Source of the DNA: an uncultured Caryophanales bacterium
GTDB taxonomy: Bacteria; Bacillota_I; Bacilli_A; RFN20; CAG-826
Assembly: GCA_937873795.1 (NCBI GenBank)
Contig: CALMWE010000294.1
Span: 1-32,310, forward strand
Length of the DNA stretch: 32,310 nucleotides
Direction of reading: 5' to 3'
Part shown: one piece after another, positions 17,475-25,486 of the stretch
Position numbering within the stretch: the stretch's first letter is position 1
Layout of the letters: the number at the start of each line of letters is the position of its first letter
Position numbers and translations under genes: made by a program
The notes under the pieces: generated by a model
The model's input: only the letters and a program-made list of their open reading frames with translations
The model's database searches: none
Told to the model about the DNA's origin: nothing

Positions 17475-17702
17475 ATGGACGCTCTTGACATTATCTTCTT
17501 AATCATTGCCATCATCGTTATCATTCTTTCCTTGCTTCAAGGCGGTAAATCCGAAGGCGCTTCGGGAGCCATTACCGGCGCAGGAATGAATATTTTTGCG
17601 AAAACCAAAGAACGGGGAAGCGAACTGGTCATTTCCTGGCTTACTTTCGGTTTCGCCATCGTCTTCTTCACATTGGCCATTCTTGTTAACGCTTTGAAAT
17701 AG
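17475..17702 (+). CDS. secG: Preprotein translocase subunit SecG
   Basis: A 75-residue membrane subunit of the SecYEG translocon that assists SecA cycling. Two transmembrane segments fall at about 3-22 and 53-72. The loop between them holds LLQGGKSEGASGAITGAG, matching the SecG pattern of a Q-G-K/R sequence then a Gly/Ser-rich run. The ATG at 17475 follows AGGAGG at 17463-17468 with six-base spacing; an upstream GTG at 17445 is less likely. It is monocistronic: a possible promoter precedes it and a terminator follows. In many Bacillota secG lies upstream of rnr-smpB; that linkage is lost here. Confidence 0.93.
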   Translation: MDALDIIFLIIAIIVIILSLLQGGKSEGASGAITGAGMNIFAKTKERGSELVISWLTFGFAIVFFTLAILVNALK

Positions 17703-17724
17703 TAGCTTCTGACAAACGAAATTG

Positions 17725-17754
17725 AAAGGGCCCTTGCGGCTCTTTTCTTTTTTC
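17725..17754 (+). terminator. Rho-independent terminator after secG
   Basis: AAAGGGCC, a CTTGC loop and GGCTCTTT form an 8-bp stem with one G-U pair (17725-17745), followed by a T-rich tail. Confidence 0.75.
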
Positions 17755-17765
17755 TTCCTTCGCTT

Positions 17766-17794
17766 TTAAGAAATGACTTTTGCCGTGTTATAAT
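17766..17794 (+). promoter_or_regulatory. Sigma-A-type promoter for folD
   Basis: TTAAGA (17766-17771), a 17-base spacer, and a perfect TATAAT (17789-17794), 25 bases before the folD ATG. AGGTGG at about 17805 is the ribosome binding site. Confidence 0.7.
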
Positions 17795-17819
17795 CTCAAT
17801 AATCAGGTGGTGAGCTGAC

Positions 17820-18617
17820 ATGATCATAAAAGACTATGTACTTCAAGAAAAAGAAAAAATCCGTAACAAGGTTTCGAACATGGGGATTAAGCCTCATTTA
17901 GTCATCGTTCAAGTCAATGATGACGAAGCGAGTTCGACCTATGTTCGCGGGAAACTTAAAGACTGCGAAGAAGTCGGTGTTCGTGCCGATTTGATTCGGT
18001 TGGCGGTGACCGCTAGCCAAGAAGAACTTCTATCCGTCATTGAAAAGTTAAACCATGATCCGGATGTGCATGGCTTCATTGTCCAAATGCCTTTACCCAA
18101 ACAAATTAATGAAGATATCATCAAAGCGGCAGTGGCCCCTTCCAAGGACGTCGATGGCTTCCATCCCTTAAGCAAAATGGATCCATGCACACCCAAAGGA
18201 ATCATTGACTATCTAACCTCCGAAGGCATTGATTTTACTGGCAAAAACGCCGTGGTTATCGGAAGATCCAATATTGTTGGCAAGCCTATGGCCCGCCTTT
18301 TAACGGCTAAAAATTGCAACACGACGGTTCTTCACAGTAAAACGCGTCCCGAAGATATGGCTTTCTATTTGGAACACGCCGATATCGTTGTGGTGGCTAT
18401 CGGCAAAAAAGAATTTTTGACCGGCGAGCACTTGAAGAAAACCGCCGTTGTCGTCGATGTCGGTATTAACCGATTTGAAGGAAAGCTTTATGGCGATGCC
18501 AAAGCCGGACTTGATGTCGCTTTACAAACGCCGGTGCCCGGTGGCGTTGGCTTATTAACCCGTTTGACTTTGATCAAAAACTTATTGGAGGCTTATAGCC
18601 ATGGAATTCAAAATTGA
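17820..18617 (+). CDS. folD: Methylenetetrahydrofolate dehydrogenase/cyclohydrolase FolD
   Basis: FolD interconverts 5,10-methylene-THF, methenyl-THF and 10-formyl-THF, feeding thymidylate, purine and formyl-Met synthesis. The 265-residue protein is slightly short for the family (about 285). The catalytic tyrosine and lysine lie in SSTYVRGKLKDCEEVG; other motifs are GFIVQMPLPKQIN, PSKDVDGFHPLS, the Rossmann segment VVIGRSNIVGKPMARLL, and TPVPGGVGLLTRLTLIKN (usually VGPMT). The last 17 bases overlap the next gene, a ThyX-like protein, whose substrate family would also be methylene-THF. The operon has its own promoter upstream and terminator downstream. Confidence 0.96.
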   Translation: MIIKDYVLQEKEKIRNKVSNMGIKPHLVIVQVNDDEASSTYVRGKLKDCEEVGVRADLIRLAVTASQEELLSVIEKLNHDPDVHGFIVQMPLPKQINEDIIKAAVAPSKDVDGFHPLSKMDPCTPKGIIDYLTSEGIDFTGKNAVVIGRSNIVGKPMARLLTAKNCNTTVLHSKTRPEDMAFYLEHADIVVVAIGKKEFLTGEHLKKTAVVVDVGINRFEGKLYGDAKAGLDVALQTPVPGGVGLLTRLTLIKNLLEAYSHGIQN

Positions 18618-19191
18618 ACACACCTCCGTCTTTGGAATCGACAAAGCGATTAAAGCCAGTGGCAATCCAATGAGGACGTTTCTGGACAATGAAGAAGTCA
18701 CAGATAAAGATTTCACCCGCGCTTCGCGTTTAGGCTGCACCCGTAACGGTGAAGGTCATGACAACTTTCTCAAAGGCATTCTGGTGCAGATGGATGTTAC
18801 CGCCCCTCTTTATTGGTGGAAACAGGCGCAACGTTATCACTGGTTTGATTTCATCTCGAGTCAATCGACCATGCATTGCCTGTTAAAGTTTGACATCGCT
18901 TCTCAATGCGTGAGCGACACCGATCCCCGCGTCATTGAAATTATTAAAACATTGGTTGAGGAATATCAAAAACTTCCCGATGATGCCGAAATGAAAAAAA
19001 CCAAATGGCGGCAAATCGTTGCCAGTCTCCCGTCAGGATTCTGCTTGGGAGCAAGCATGACCACAAACTATCAACAGCTCAAAACGATGTACTATCAACG
19101 AAAAGACCACAAATTGAGCGAATGGCATGATTTTGCCAAGTGGTGCGAGTCTTTGCCTCATTTTGCCGAACTGACGACCATATCAAAATAA
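18601..19191 (+). CDS. Divergent ThyX-like protein coupled to folD
   Basis: A 196-residue protein with no assigned name. Its layout resembles flavin-dependent thymidylate synthase ThyX: a GHDNFLKG segment (52-59) where ThyX has SHESVLEH-like sequence, then WWKQAQRYHWFDFISSQSTMH (72-92), where ThyX has RHR followed by SxxS(x)RY, and a C-terminal block with LPSGF (143), TTNYQQL (154-160), YYQRKDHKLSEW (164-175) and ESLPHF, matching the ThyX LP, N-x-R/Y-x-L, R-x-x-HAQ-x-E-(I/M)R order. The RHR motif is RYH and the later arginine is methionine, so catalysis is uncertain. The ATG at 18601 overlaps folD by 17 bases, with GGAGG at 18587-18591. Fold relationship is my inference from motif order. Confidence 0.6.
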   Translation: MEFKIEHTSVFGIDKAIKASGNPMRTFLDNEEVTDKDFTRASRLGCTRNGEGHDNFLKGILVQMDVTAPLYWWKQAQRYHWFDFISSQSTMHCLLKFDIASQCVSDTDPRVIEIIKTLVEEYQKLPDDAEMKKTKWRQIVASLPSGFCLGASMTTNYQQLKTMYYQRKDHKLSEWHDFAKWCESLPHFAELTTISK

Positions 19192-19218
19192 AAACGTCCT
19201 TCGCGGACGTTTTCTTTT
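19191..19218. terminator. Bidirectional terminator between ThyX-like gene and HdeD-family gene
   Basis: AAAACGTCC and GGACGTTTT form a 9-bp stem with a five-base loop (19191-19213). T runs follow on both strands, so it can serve both convergent genes. Confidence 0.88.
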
Positions 19219-19828
19219 AGTTTTCCTTTTTCTCTTCGATGATTTCGGCGTCGATGATGTCGGGGTTCTTTTTGTTTCTCGTTTTTTCTTGACGAGGTTC
19301 ATTTCTTAATAAGAAGAGAGTTGAGAAGATTTGGCTGATGGCCATAAAGATCAAGACGCCTCCGATAAGAATCAAGAACACTTCTGAGGATTCGCGGGCG
19401 TTGATGACTCCCATAACGCCGATGCCGAAGATGACAATGCCGACGATCAACTTCAAAACCCAATAGTCTCTGAAACGGCGTTCGTAAATGGCTTGAGCAA
19501 TCGTACTTAATCCTTGAGCGAGGATAAGAATGCCGATTAAGAATCCGACAATGGTTTGAACGATATCTTTGGGAATAGATACAAGTGCAATGCCGATGGC
19601 CAAGTAAGAACCAGCGACGATGATGCCGACCAGTGTATCGCGGAAGTGTTTATTGAAGAATTCAATGAAAAGATAAACACCACCGTAAAGAATGAGAAAA
19701 ATGCCTAAGACAAGTCCGACATAACCGTATATTTGACCTGGCCAGATGATGAGGACCAGCCCCATCAAACCAAGAATCACGGATTCAAGGATACGGATCC
19801 ATCGTTTGGGTGCAATGATTCGGTTCAT
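19217..19828 (-). CDS. HdeD-family (DUF308) membrane protein
   Basis: A 203-residue integral membrane protein with six hydrophobic segments (about 14-34, 38-58, 66-86, 90-110, 122-142, 150-172), the pattern of the HdeD/DUF308 family. E. coli HdeD is linked to acid resistance, but the family function is otherwise unknown. Motifs include ILGLMGLVLIIWPG and GLVLGIFLILYGGVYLFIE. The C-terminal tail is charged (RNEPRQEKTRNKKNPDIID). An AGGAGG ribosome binding site precedes the ATG at 19828. It is divergent from the M29 aminopeptidase gene and convergent with the ThyX-like gene, apparently monocistronic. Confidence 0.85.
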   Translation of the reverse strand: MNRIIAPKRWIRILESVILGLMGLVLIIWPGQIYGYVGLVLGIFLILYGGVYLFIEFFNKHFRDTLVGIIVAGSYLAIGIALVSIPKDIVQTIVGFLIGILILAQGLSTIAQAIYERRFRDYWVLKLIVGIVIFGIGVMGVINARESSEVFLILIGGVLIFMAISQIFSTLFLLRNEPRQEKTRNKKNPDIIDAEIIEEKKEN

Positions 19829-19917
19829 GGATACCTCCTAATGCCGATTGATTTCCTTTATATTCTACGCTAATTTTCATTTTTCTTCATCCTCTAAGGT
19901 CAATCTCGGACACAACA

Positions 19918-19946
19918 TTGAAAAAGCTTCTGCTGAGGGCTATAAT
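19918..19946 (+). promoter_or_regulatory. Sigma-A-type promoter of the M29 aminopeptidase operon
   Basis: TTGAAA (19918-19923), a 17-base spacer and a perfect TATAAT (19941-19946), 30 bases before the ATG. One of the strongest promoter matches in the window. It could drive the whole run up to the terminator at 23926. Confidence 0.85.
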
Positions 19947-19976
19947 TTTATCCATTAAAACATAGGAGTCATCATT

Positions 19977-21200
19977 ATGAAAAAGAGCATTTTAAAAAAG
20001 TATGCGCGTGTTATCGCGCGTATGGGCGTCAATGTCCAAAAAGGTCAGGAAGTCATCATTAATGCGGATTTGGATCAACCCGAATTCGTCAAGATGGTTG
20101 TCGAAGAATGCTATAAAGCCGGGGCCAAAACGGTCACCGTGGAATGGGCTTATCAACCCTTGTCCAAAATCAATGTCCGTTATCGTTCCTTGGCGACCAT
20201 GTCCACTATTCCCGAATGGCAATTGGCCAAACTTCGGCATGCCGCGGAAGTCTTGCCTGCGCAAATTCACATCGCTTCGGCCGATCCGGATGGATTAAAA
20301 GGCATTAACCAAGCCAAAATTGCCAAAGCTTCCATGAAAACTTACCCGTTGATCAAACCGATCCGTGATCAAATGGAAAATAAATATCAATGGACCATCG
20401 TTGGTGTCCCCGGCGCCGGTTGGGCCAAAAAAGTATTCCCTGATCTTCCTAAGAAAAAAGCTATTGAAAAATTGTGGGAAGCGATTCTTTCCACTTCGCG
20501 CATTACAGATGATCCCGTTCAAGCGTGGAAAGACCATAACACCGACTTATTGGCGCGTTGCAACTATCTGAACTCGCTGAACATCGATTATCTTCACTAC
20601 ACTTCCAAAAACGGCACAAACTTAAAAGTTTGGATGTTGGACAAGTGCTTATGGATGGGCGGAGGCGAAACCTCGACCCAAGGCATTTACTTCAACCCGA
20701 ATATGCCCACCGAAGAATGTTTCATTACCCCGGTAAAAGGCAAAGCCGAAGGGATTGTCTATGCAACCAAACCTTTGAGCTATCGCGGTGAACTCATTGA
20801 AAACTTCTCCGTCACCTTCAAAGAAGGCAAAGCGGTGGAAGTCAAAGCCGAAAAGAACGAAGCATTGCTTAAGCAAATGATTTCGATGGACGCAGGCGCC
20901 AGTTACCTTGGCGAATGTGCTTTGGTACCGTTCGATTCACCCATCAACAATTCGGGTATCCTTTTCTTTAATACCCTGTACGATGAAAACGCCAGCTGCC
21001 ACTTAGCTCTTGGCATGGGCTTCTCAAACTGCGTTAAAGACTATGAAAAATACTCCAAAGAAGACTTTGACAAAATGGGCATCAACGATTCGATGATTCA
21101 CGTCGATTTCATGATTGGCTCCAAGGATCTGTCGATTGTCGGACATACCCGTGATGGCAAAGAAGTTCAAATCTTTAAGAATGGGAACTGGGCCTTTTAA
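19977..21200 (+). CDS. M29 family aminopeptidase
   Basis: A 407-residue metallo-aminopeptidase of family M29 (AmpS/aminopeptidase T type), cytosolic, removing N-terminal residues from peptides. The start MKKSILKKYARVIARMGVNVQKGQEVIINAD is family-typical. Metal-binding and catalytic residues are expected in the segment ASYLGECALVPFDSPI, DENASCHLALGMGF and MIHVDFMIGSKDLSIVG, all present. AGGAG at 19964-19968 lies eight bases before the ATG. It is the first gene of a probable operon with mntP, a plsC-like gene and an EEP-fold phosphodiesterase. Confidence 0.93.
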   Translation: MKKSILKKYARVIARMGVNVQKGQEVIINADLDQPEFVKMVVEECYKAGAKTVTVEWAYQPLSKINVRYRSLATMSTIPEWQLAKLRHAAEVLPAQIHIASADPDGLKGINQAKIAKASMKTYPLIKPIRDQMENKYQWTIVGVPGAGWAKKVFPDLPKKKAIEKLWEAILSTSRITDDPVQAWKDHNTDLLARCNYLNSLNIDYLHYTSKNGTNLKVWMLDKCLWMGGGETSTQGIYFNPNMPTEECFITPVKGKAEGIVYATKPLSYRGELIENFSVTFKEGKAVEVKAEKNEALLKQMISMDAGASYLGECALVPFDSPINNSGILFFNTLYDENASCHLALGMGFSNCVKDYEKYSKEDFDKMGINDSMIHVDFMIGSKDLSIVGHTRDGKEVQIFKNGNWAF

Positions 21201-21216
21201 CCAAATTTACTAAACC

Positions 21217-21786
21217 ATGGTTTTCCTCGATATTTTGCTCTATGCGGTGGCGTTGTCGGTCGATGCCACGGCAGTCAACATCACGAACGGTGTTTGCTAC
21301 AAAAAATTCAATCACAAACGACTCGCTTTCGCCGCGAGTCTGTTTGGTTTATTTCAAGGAATCATGCCGCTCATCGGTTATTTTGTTTATGCCTTCTTTG
21401 CCGAACAAAGTGCATGGTTTGTTTCTTCCGGACGATGGATCGGCTTTGCCTTATTGCTGGTCATCGGCGGAAAAATGATTATCGATGGAATCAAATCCAT
21501 CATCAAGCCCGAATCGTGCCCTTTGATTGACGATATCTCGAACCGTAAGATTGTGGTTCAAGCCATCGCCACAAGCATCGATGCCCTGGCGGTCGGTGTT
21601 TCCATCTATGTTGCACAAGACGGCACCAATATTTGGCTGGCCGTTTCGGTGATTGCGGTGGTCACGTTCCTCCTGTCATTTTTCGGTGGCCTCTTTGGAA
21701 AGGTCATCGGCAATTTCGTCAAAAAAGTGGCTCCCATTATAGGGGGCATTGTCTTAATCATCATCGGATTCTCAATTCTTTTATAG
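21217..21786 (+). CDS. mntP: Manganese exporter MntP
   Basis: A 189-residue six-transmembrane protein of the MntP (DUF204) family, which exports Mn2+. The two-fold repeat is clear: ALSVDATAVNITNG near residue 13 and ATSIDALAVGVSIYVA near 118, each carrying the membrane aspartate important in this family. Other segments are GLFQGIMPLIGYF and GGLFGKVIGNF. The ATG at 21217 is 16 bases after the aminopeptidase stop and lacks a good ribosome binding site, so coupling to the upstream gene is plausible. No yybP-ykoY type manganese riboswitch could fit in the short gap, and none was seen further upstream. Confidence 0.9.
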   Translation: MVFLDILLYAVALSVDATAVNITNGVCYKKFNHKRLAFAASLFGLFQGIMPLIGYFVYAFFAEQSAWFVSSGRWIGFALLLVIGGKMIIDGIKSIIKPESCPLIDDISNRKIVVQAIATSIDALAVGVSIYVAQDGTNIWLAVSVIAVVTFLLSFFGGLFGKVIGNFVKKVAPIIGGIVLIIIGFSILL

Positions 21787-21814
21787 CGAATCGATGTTAA
21801 CGAAAGGATTGCCT

Positions 21815-22632
21815 ATGAAATATCGTCCCGACCTCCACTTTGTTTATCCCGAGCAAATCGATGGACACATGATTTCACCGGCTCCTGTTTATGATGAAGC
21901 TATTCTGAATCATGAATATCCTTACTATAATCAAAGCTTTCCATTTGTCGTCAAACAAAACTTAATGCATGTTTTTCTCCTTGCCTTGGTTGTCCCTGTG
22001 GCTTGCGTCCGTTATGGCCTTCGGGTCAAAGGAAAAAAGGTTTTCCGCAAATACAGGAAACTTCTAAAGCAAGGTGCGATTACGGTCTGCAATCACGTAT
22101 ATGAATGGGATTATCTCTGCATTCGCGCGGCCATTTATCCTCGAAAGCAATATTTCACGATGTGGAAAAACAATCTTTTGGGATCCTTAGGTCCGACATT
22201 CCGTGCCGTGGGTGCGGTACCGATTCCCAGTGGCAACCTCGCTGCCATCCGTGCTTTTGAACGGGATGTTTTAAAATTACTGGATGAAGGCCGCTGGCTC
22301 CATTTCTATCGGAATGTTCCATGTGGTATTATGAAGACACGTTAAGACCATTTAAGAAAGGCGTCTTTTCCTTTGCCTATCGCGCAGATAAACCGGTTAT
22401 CCCCTCAGCAATTTCTTATCGTCCCGCCAAAGGAATTTACCGTTTATTCAAAGGAAAATACCCTCTTTGTACGATTTCCATCGGCGAGCCCCTTTTCCCC
22501 GACTATTCATTGCCCAAAGAAGAGGCCATTGAAAAGTTGCGTAGCGAAGCAGAAGCAGCGGTGGCTAAGCAAATGGATCAGTATACGGCGCGCGTAAAAG
22601 AAAAGGAACAAAACCATGGACAAAAAGCTTAG
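21815..22632 (+). pseudogene. PlsC-like 1-acylglycerol-3-phosphate acyltransferase, broken by a one-base frameshift
   Basis: The first frame (21815-22345) gives the HX4D motif NHVYEWD (H94-D99) and runs to WLHFYRNVPC; the second frame (to 22632) continues with WYYEDTLRPFKKGVFSFAYRADKPVIP. Inserting one base after 22310 (CGG becoming CCGG) restores HFYPECSMWYYEDTLRPF, which contains the acyltransferase motif III proline-glutamate. Restored length would be about 272 residues. The hydrophobic stretch at 51-67 fits a membrane-associated enzyme. The start is ATG 21815 with GAAAGGA six bases upstream, rather than 21794. The break hits the substrate-phosphate-binding motif. The rest looks intact, so it is either a recent mutation or a sequencing error. 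The next gene begins inside its end. Confidence 0.85.
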
Positions 22633-23923
22633 AAAAGGTTTAAAAATCGGTGGTCTGACTGTTGGTGCCTTAGTTCTTTCGATGGTCATCACGATCGGTG
22701 GTTATTTGGTTTATGTGATTGGAAGTTATTCGCGGATTCCAGATGATCAAGACTTGTTTGTTTTTGGTCTGAATATGCAAACAATTACCGATGCGGACCT
22801 TTTTGATGAAAGCATTCCTGCTTCTGGAACGACCTTTTCCGCTTCCACTTACAACATTGGCTTTGGCGCGTATGACCGTGACTATGACTTTTTTATGGAT
22901 GAAAATGATTACAAACCCGAATATGTCGCCAGCCATGGCGGTATTACCCATACGGTGGGAAGCCATTCTCGCGCAGCCTCGCTAGAAGCTGCTATCCGCA
23001 ATACCGAAGGAGCGGTGCAAACCATCGCTGATTTGGAACAAGATTACGGAAAGCCCGTTGATTTTGCCCTTTTCCAAGAAGTGGACACCAATGCGGACCG
23101 CAGTTACCACGTCAACCAACTCCAAAGCATGGTTAATCAATTTAATACTTATGACTATGTCCATGCGTCGAACTTTCACAGTGCCTACTTAGCCTATCCT
23201 CTCAATGAACCGATTGGCAAAATCAATTCGGGAATTTCAACCTTTAGCCGGTACTCGATTGATTCATCCGTTCGCAAATCCTTTTATGTCACCGATGCGT
23301 TTCCGACCAAATTCTTTGATCTAGACCGCTGCTATTCGGTTTCCAAGATTCCTGTTGGAACCACCGGAAAATTCTTATCCATCATCAACGTTCACCTTTC
23401 GGCTTATGATGCGACCGGTGAAATTAGAGCTAACCAGTTTAATGAACTCAAGGGCACTCTTGCCGCGGAATTCAGCGCTGGAAATTACGTTCTTGTCGGC
23501 GGTGACTTCAATCATGACGTCATTTATGACAACCCGGCTTTTGCTTCCGAAGGAACCTATATCAATCCCGCGGCTCAACCGGACTGGTATGACAATTACG
23601 AACAAGAACGCCCTGAAGAATATTGGTGGAATTATCTTCGCTTAGATCCCGCCGACCCGAATTATGATCTGATGGGAACCGGCATGACTATTGCCGCTGC
23701 CGATAACGTCCCGACCTGCCGTGATCCGAGCATTCCTTGGCAAGATGAAAACAACAATGGCATCCTAGATAATTTCTTGTGTACCATCGATGGCTTCCTT
23801 GTCAGCCCGAATCTTGAAGTATTGTTGGTTGAAAACATAGCCGCAGGAGAAGATCCCGACAACCTCGGTTTTGCTTATAGCGACCACAATCCGGCCTACA
23901 TTGAATTTAAACTTAAAAGTTAG
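22616..23923 (+). CDS. Membrane-anchored endonuclease/exonuclease/phosphatase-fold protein
   Basis: A 435-residue protein with an N-terminal cytoplasmic Lys/Arg stub and one transmembrane helix (about 11-35), then an EEP-fold domain, predicted outside the membrane. Catalytic-type motifs appear in order: STYNIGFG (Asn), FALFQEVDTNADRSY (Glu), VLVGGDFNHDV (Asp and Asn), CTIDGFLVS (Asp) and YSDHNPAYIEF (Asp and His). The substrate could be DNA, phospholipid head groups or phosphate esters; sequence alone does not decide. A Ca-loop-like stretch DENNNGILD occurs near residue 377. The gene overlaps the plsC-like gene by 17 bases and has AAGGA eight bases before its ATG. A strong terminator follows. 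Confidence 0.85.
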   Translation: MDKKLRKGLKIGGLTVGALVLSMVITIGGYLVYVIGSYSRIPDDQDLFVFGLNMQTITDADLFDESIPASGTTFSASTYNIGFGAYDRDYDFFMDENDYKPEYVASHGGITHTVGSHSRAASLEAAIRNTEGAVQTIADLEQDYGKPVDFALFQEVDTNADRSYHVNQLQSMVNQFNTYDYVHASNFHSAYLAYPLNEPIGKINSGISTFSRYSIDSSVRKSFYVTDAFPTKFFDLDRCYSVSKIPVGTTGKFLSIINVHLSAYDATGEIRANQFNELKGTLAAEFSAGNYVLVGGDFNHDVIYDNPAFASEGTYINPAAQPDWYDNYEQERPEEYWWNYLRLDPADPNYDLMGTGMTIAAADNVPTCRDPSIPWQDENNNGILDNFLCTIDGFLVSPNLEVLLVENIAAGEDPDNLGFAYSDHNPAYIEFKLKS

Positions 23924-23925
23924 AA

Positions 23926-23953
23926 AAAACGCCCGATTTTCGGGCGTTTTCCT
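23926..23953. terminator. Bidirectional terminator between EEP-fold gene and glnA
   Basis: AAAACGCCCG and CGGGCGTTTT form a perfect 10-bp stem with an ATTTT loop (23926-23950). It serves both convergent genes. Confidence 0.93.
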
Positions 23954-25288
23954 TTATTGTAAGTAACGATCGAGTTCCCATTTGTGGATGAGACAACGGT
24001 AGTCGTCCCATTCCAATTCTTTGGCTTGGACGTACTTATTAAAAGTGTGTTCTCCTAAGGTTTCGAGAATCAAAGGATCTTTTTTCATTTCCTTGATAGC
24101 GTCCTTTAGATTTTCCGGAAGATTGGGAATTCCCTTTTCTTCTCTTTGCTCACGGGTGAGCGAGAAGATGTTGTCATAGACAGGGGGCACGAGTTCAATA
24201 TTGTTTTCGATTCCATCAAGACCGGCCATTAAGATTACGGCAAGGGCGAGATAAGGATTGGCGAGTGGGTCAACGTTCCGAACTTCAGTTCGCGTCGCTT
24301 CACCGCGGGCCGCAGGAATACGGATCATAGCACTTCGGTTGGCATCGCTCCAACAGGCATAACAAGGAGCTTCGTATCCGGGAATCAAACGTTTGTAGGA
24401 GTTGACGGTCGGATTGGTCAAACAGGCGATGGACCGGGAGTGTTTCAGAATACCGGAAATCCATTTACGAGCCACCAAAGAAAGTTTCATTGGATCATTT
24501 TCATCAAAGAATATGTTTTTTCCTTCGAGGTCCGTTAAGGAGCAGTTGGTATGCATCCCATTACCCGCGAGTTTGGCGATGGGTTTTGGCATGAAGGAAG
24601 CAATGTAACCGTGTTTACGAGCGATGACTTTCACTATTTGTTTAAAGGTTTGGACATTATCACAGGCGGTGACAACATCGGCATATTTGAAGTTGATTTC
24701 GTTTTGTCCGGGGCCGACTTCGTGGTGACTGGTTTGGACAACGAAGCCCAATTTTTCAAGTTCTAGGGCGATATCGCGGCGGACATATTCGGCACCATCG
24801 AGGGGTTGCATGTCAAAGTAGCTTCCTTTATCGCTGGGATCAATGGTGGGAGTTCCATCTGCGGCCTTCTTAAATAAATAGAATTCAGGTTCGAATCCGA
24901 TATTCAAAGATCCAAAACCCATTTCATTCATTTTCTTGACTGCCCGTCTCAAAATGTAACGGGGGTCACCCGGGAATGGCTTGCCGTAAGGCGTGTAAAC
25001 ATCGCAAATCAGACGGGCAACTTTTCCATAACTGATATCCTCAAATTCGAGAATAAGCCAGGAGTCGCAATCCGGATGTAAATACATGTCGGATTCTTTG
25101 ATACGGACAAAGCCTTCGATGGATGATCCGTCAAACATGATTTTGTTATTGAGCGCATCTTCGAGTTTGGCTACCGGAATTTCGACCGCCTTGATTTCTC
25201 CAAGCATATCGGTGAACTGCAAACGAACGTAACGAACGTTTTCGTCTAAGGCACTCTTAAGAATGTCTTTCCGTGCATATTTTGCCAT
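23954..25288 (-). CDS. glnA: Glutamine synthetase type I (GSI-alpha)
   Basis: Makes glutamine from glutamate, ammonia and ATP. The 444-residue length matches the GSI-alpha class of Bacillota. Motifs: MFDGSSIEGFVRIKESD, EPEFYLF, HHEVGPGQNEINFKY, NGMHTNCSL, NPTVNSYKRLIPGYEAP (the 304-type loop) and ATRTEVRNVDP. Arginine 62, which in B. subtilis is central to feedback inhibition by glutamine, is at position 62 here. The adenylylation-tyrosine region of GSI-beta is not expected and not seen. A GlnR/TnrA box (TGTNA-N7-TNACA) was not found upstream, and glnR is not adjacent, so nitrogen control may differ from Bacillus. Confidence 0.97.
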   Translation of the reverse strand: MAKYARKDILKSALDENVRYVRLQFTDMLGEIKAVEIPVAKLEDALNNKIMFDGSSIEGFVRIKESDMYLHPDCDSWLILEFEDISYGKVARLICDVYTPYGKPFPGDPRYILRRAVKKMNEMGFGSLNIGFEPEFYLFKKAADGTPTIDPSDKGSYFDMQPLDGAEYVRRDIALELEKLGFVVQTSHHEVGPGQNEINFKYADVVTACDNVQTFKQIVKVIARKHGYIASFMPKPIAKLAGNGMHTNCSLTDLEGKNIFFDENDPMKLSLVARKWISGILKHSRSIACLTNPTVNSYKRLIPGYEAPCYACWSDANRSAMIRIPAARGEATRTEVRNVDPLANPYLALAVILMAGLDGIENNIELVPPVYDNIFSLTREQREEKGIPNLPENLKDAIKEMKKDPLILETLGEHTFNKYVQAKELEWDDYRCLIHKWELDRYLQ

Positions 25289-25314
25289 AGGGATTACCTA
25301 CCTTTGATAAAAAA

Positions 25315-25343
25315 ATTATTCTCTCAAAACGGACAATAATCAA
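25315..25343 (-). promoter_or_regulatory. Sigma-A-type promoter for glnA
   Basis: On the minus strand TTGATT (forward 25338-25343), a 17-base spacer, and AATAAT (forward 25315-25320), 26 bases before the ATG. Confidence 0.65.
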
Positions 25344-25427
25344 TCATGGTTTCCTTTAAAAATGAAAAAACGCGATTTAATCGTTTGTTTTTTGATTCGA
25401 AAAACGGAATTAAAAAATAAATATAGT

Positions 25428-25459
25428 CCAAAAAATGAAAAGCCCGGGGTTTCCGGGCT
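25428..25459 (-). terminator. Rho-independent terminator of the sigma/anti-sigma-like operon
   Basis: On the minus strand AGCCCGG, a five-base loop and CCGGGCT form a 7-bp GC-rich stem (25441-25459), followed by a T-rich tail. It ends the leftward transcript of the two regulatory genes. The rest of 25289-25427 holds the glnA promoter and AT-rich sequence with weak dyads only. Confidence 0.85.
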
Positions 25460-25486
25460 CAAGTTCAATGCAGGCAGTGAGAGATG

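Noticed and set aside
21201-21216. Manganese riboswitch (yybP-ykoY) before mntP
   Set aside because: The gap is only 16 bases and the leader of the upstream gene shows no such fold.
25289-25440. GlnR/TnrA operator before glnA
   Set aside because: No TGTNA-N7-TNACA match on either strand; only AT-rich weak dyads.
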